Origin: Aliiroseovarius crassostreae
GTDB lineage: Bacteria; Pseudomonadota; Alphaproteobacteria; Rhodobacterales; Rhodobacteraceae
DNA length: 64,000 nt
Direction of reading: 5' to 3'
Assembly: GCF_001307765.1 (NCBI RefSeq)
Contig: NZ_LKBA01000004.1
Coordinates: forward strand, 62,001 to 126,000
Under the pieces are notes generated by a model. It had not been told where the DNA came from. It was given only the letters and a program-made list of their open reading frames with translations, and searched no databases. Each line of letters starts with the position of its first letter. Position 1 is the stretch's first letter. Shown one piece after another: positions 61,970-64,000 of the stretch. A program made the position numbers and the translations under genes.

Positions 61970-64000
61970 ATGCATCTTCTCGCAGCGACACCGGGCGCAA
62001 TTGATGACGGCAAAGAAGCGGTCGATCTGGGCCAGACACCCGCCGATCTGGTGGTAATCTCGGCCGCAGATACCGAGCTTGCGGGCCTGTCGGAGGCGCG
62101 ATCCGCGATGGAGGCCCCGCCGAGCCTGCGCCTTGGCAACATGATGCACCTCACCCATCCCATGTCTGTGGATCTGCATATTGATGATTGCGCGTCCAAG
62201 TCCCGGCTGGTGATTGCCCGCGTGCTGGGCGGCGTGGGCTATTGGAAATATGGTGCCGAGCAATATTCCGCGCGTTTGCGCGAGGCGGGGGTCCCGCTGG
62301 TGCTTCTGCCCGGCGATGACAAACCCGATGCTGAACTGCGGGCGTTGTCCACCGTGTCGGACGAAGATTACGATGCGCTCTGGGCTTATCTGGTGGAGGG
62401 TGGACCGCAGAACTGCACACTCTTTCTCGATTATGCCAAAGCGATGCTGGACGGGGCTGAGAAACCAGAGGCCGCCAAGCCGCTGTTGCGGGCCGGGGTC
62501 TATTGGCCCGGTGCGGGCGTGTCCGACCTTGCCGCTGCACAGGCCGCGTGGAGCGAGGGGGCGCCGGTGGTGCCTGTTGTCTTCTATCGGGCGTTGGTGC
62601 AGGGGGCGGGGCTGAACCCGATCAATCGTCTGGTGAAATCGCTTTTGCGGCAGGGGCTGAACCCGTTGCCGATCTTTGTGGCGTCCCTGAAAGATCCGGT
62701 TTCAGTGGCGACACTGGAAAGCCTGTTCACCCAGGCCGCGCCAGATGTGATCCTGAACTGCACGTCATTTGCCGTGGGCTCGCCCCATCAGGATGAAGCG
62801 CATAAGAATACCAACCCGCTGGCCGCGCCCTTCTGCAATGACGCTCCGATCTTTCAGGTGGTGCTGGCCGCGTCCGGTGAGGCCGCATGGGAAGAGGGGC
62901 TTGCGGGCCTGTCTGCCCGTGACATCGCCATGAACGTGGCGCTGCCCGAAGTGGATGGCCGTATCCTGTCGCGTGCGATTTCCTTCAAGGGGGAGGCGTT
63001 TTTCGACGAGGCGACGGAATGCCCCATCGCGACCTACCGCGCGCGGGGGGACCGGGTGCAGTTTGTGGCAGAACTTGCCGCGGGCTGGGCACGTCTGCGC
63101 CGGGCTGAGGCAGGCGCGCGCAAAGTTGCGCTGATCATGGCAAACTATCCAAACAAGGACGGGCGCCTGGCCAATGGTGTTGGCCTTGATACCCCCGCCG
63201 CCGTGGTCCACGCGCTGGGATTGCTTGCGGATGAGGGTTATACGGTCACGAATGCGCCCGCCGACAGCGATGCCCTGATGCAATCTGTCATGGCAGGCCC
63301 CACCAACTGGCTGGTGGATCGGGCGGAACGGACAGGCGGTGTGCGCCTGTCGCTTGAGGATTACCTGACCCATTACAAAGCCCTCCCATGGGCGTTGCGC
63401 GAAGCGGTGGAAACCCGTTGGGGCACCCCGGAAAATGACCCGTTTTACGAGGGGGGCTTTGCACTTTCGGTGTTGGAATATGGAAATGTCGTCGTCGGTG
63501 TGCAGCCTGCGCGCGGCTATAATATCGACCCGACTGAAACCTATCACTCGCCCGATCTGGTCCCGCCACACAACTACCTCGCCTTCTATTTCTGGCTGCG
63601 CCACCAGCATCAGGCCCACGCGATTGTGCATATGGGCAAGCACGGGAACCTTGAATGGCTGCCCGGAAAATCCGTGGCGCTTTCCGAGGAATGCTGGCCC
63701 GAGGCCATCTTTGGCCCGCTGCCACATGTCTATCCGTTTATTGTCAATGACCCCGGCGAAGGCACCCAGGCCAAGCGCCGCGCACAGGCGGTGATCATCG
63801 ACCACCTGACCCCGCCGCTCACACGCGCCGAAAGCTATGGTCCGCTGCGTGATCTTGAGGCGCTGGTCGATGAGTATTACGAGGCCGCCGGCGTGGACCC
63901 GCGCCGGATTGACCACCTCAAACGCGAGATCCTGTCGCTTACCTCCGTCACCGGGCTGGATCAGGATGCGGGCCTCACCGGTGAGGATGAGGAAAGCGAT
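61970..64000 (+). CDS. cobN: Cobaltochelatase subunit CobN (3' part outside window)
   Basis: The first 677 codons of the large ATP-dependent cobaltochelatase subunit, which inserts cobalt into hydrogenobyrinate diamide with CobS/CobT. Clear CobN features: MHLLAATPGAIDDG at the N-terminus, DCASKSRLVIARVLGGVGYWKYGAEQY, ALIMANYPNKDGRLANGVGLDTPAAVVHALGLLADEGY, and HNYLAFYFWLRHQHQAHAIVHMGKHGNLEWLPGKSVALSEECWPEAIFG. AGAGG precedes the ATG. The frame is open to the window edge, so completeness cannot be judged. Confidence 0.96.
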   Translation, partial: MHLLAATPGAIDDGKEAVDLGQTPADLVVISAADTELAGLSEARSAMEAPPSLRLGNMMHLTHPMSVDLHIDDCASKSRLVIARVLGGVGYWKYGAEQYSARLREAGVPLVLLPGDDKPDAELRALSTVSDEDYDALWAYLVEGGPQNCTLFLDYAKAMLDGAEKPEAAKPLLRAGVYWPGAGVSDLAAAQAAWSEGAPVVPVVFYRALVQGAGLNPINRLVKSLLRQGLNPLPIFVASLKDPVSVATLESLFTQAAPDVILNCTSFAVGSPHQDEAHKNTNPLAAPFCNDAPIFQVVLAASGEAAWEEGLAGLSARDIAMNVALPEVDGRILSRAISFKGEAFFDEATECPIATYRARGDRVQFVAELAAGWARLRRAEAGARKVALIMANYPNKDGRLANGVGLDTPAAVVHALGLLADEGYTVTNAPADSDALMQSVMAGPTNWLVDRAERTGGVRLSLEDYLTHYKALPWALREAVETRWGTPENDPFYEGGFALSVLEYGNVVVGVQPARGYNIDPTETYHSPDLVPPHNYLAFYFWLRHQHQAHAIVHMGKHGNLEWLPGKSVALSEECWPEAIFGPLPHVYPFIVNDPGEGTQAKRRAQAVIIDHLTPPLTRAESYGPLRDLEALVDEYYEAAGVDPRRIDHLKREILSLTSVTGLDQDAGLTGEDEESD

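Noticed and set aside
62765-63916. Long open frame (383 codons) antisense to cobN
   Set aside because: It mirrors the codon structure of cobN, has no ribosome site and resembles no protein family. cobN is unmistakable.

Overview
The window looks like chromosomal DNA of an alphaproteobacterium of the Rhodobacterales, probably the Roseobacter group. The clues are a TrcR/DUF1013 cell-cycle regulator, a COQ9 gene divergent from rpsU, late-insertion cobalamin genes (cobN, cobW, cobC, cobD, DUF1636), a QueT/YhhQ-like transporter, and high-GC codon use. This placement is an inference from gene content; no 16S or other phylogenetic marker was examined.

Region 1 (1-10,658) is accessory DNA. It opens inside an IS6-family transposase. 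A peptide-import island follows: an XRE-cupin regulator, a five-gene Dpp/Opp ABC transporter and a proline-type aminopeptidase. The island closes at the left end of a second, truncated IS6-family element in the same orientation. Next come a 5'-truncated conjugation coupling-protein gene and a replication-relaxation gene, ending at the 3' end of tRNA-Arg(ACG). This is the usual layout for a mobile element inserted at a tRNA and later eroded by IS activity. The regulator and the transporter operon share an AT-rich upstream motif, a candidate operator.

Region 2 (10,900-18,700) encodes a BapA-like surface protein with five Ig-like domains, followed by its type I secretion system (outer-membrane lipoprotein, ABC exporter, HlyD adaptor). 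Region 3 (18,700-26,550) has an alpha-methylacyl-CoA racemase and an acyl-CoA dehydrogenase. It then has yjbH/yjbF exopolysaccharide genes, a small exported protein, a frameshifted CAP-domain gene and a phosphoglycosyltransferase.

Region 4 (26,500-36,150, nearly all on the minus strand) carries pncB and pncA, a kinase/PLP-enzyme pair, arfB, a structured RNA locus with a 13-codon ORF, a queuosine-precursor transporter, an esterase-like protein, mepA, an MFS transporter and a thioesterase. Region 5 (36,200-46,360) is mostly housekeeping: yggT, recQ, yaaA, a hybrid histidine kinase, trcR, RNase T2, a broken DUF2189 gene, a quinone oxidoreductase, COQ9 and rpsU.

Region 6 (46,480-52,000) has a CsoR/RcnR-type metal repressor with a clear operator and a His-tailed MFS exporter. 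It also has a four-gene operon (HAD phosphatase, ornithine cyclodeaminase-like, PhyH dioxygenase, alpha/beta hydrolase) and an orphan degenerate receiver protein. Region 7 (52,000-64,000) holds two cobalamin loci (DUF1636-cobC-cobD; riboswitch-cobW-GNAT and cobN), separated by a lytic transglycosylase, a YbjN-domain protein and smc. cobN runs off the window. Nothing here is an obviously new defence or mobile system. The most unusual items are the micro-ORF RNA locus, the degenerate receiver, the uncharacterised HAD-OCD-PhyH-hydrolase operon, the kinase/PLP pair and the shared operator of the peptide island.
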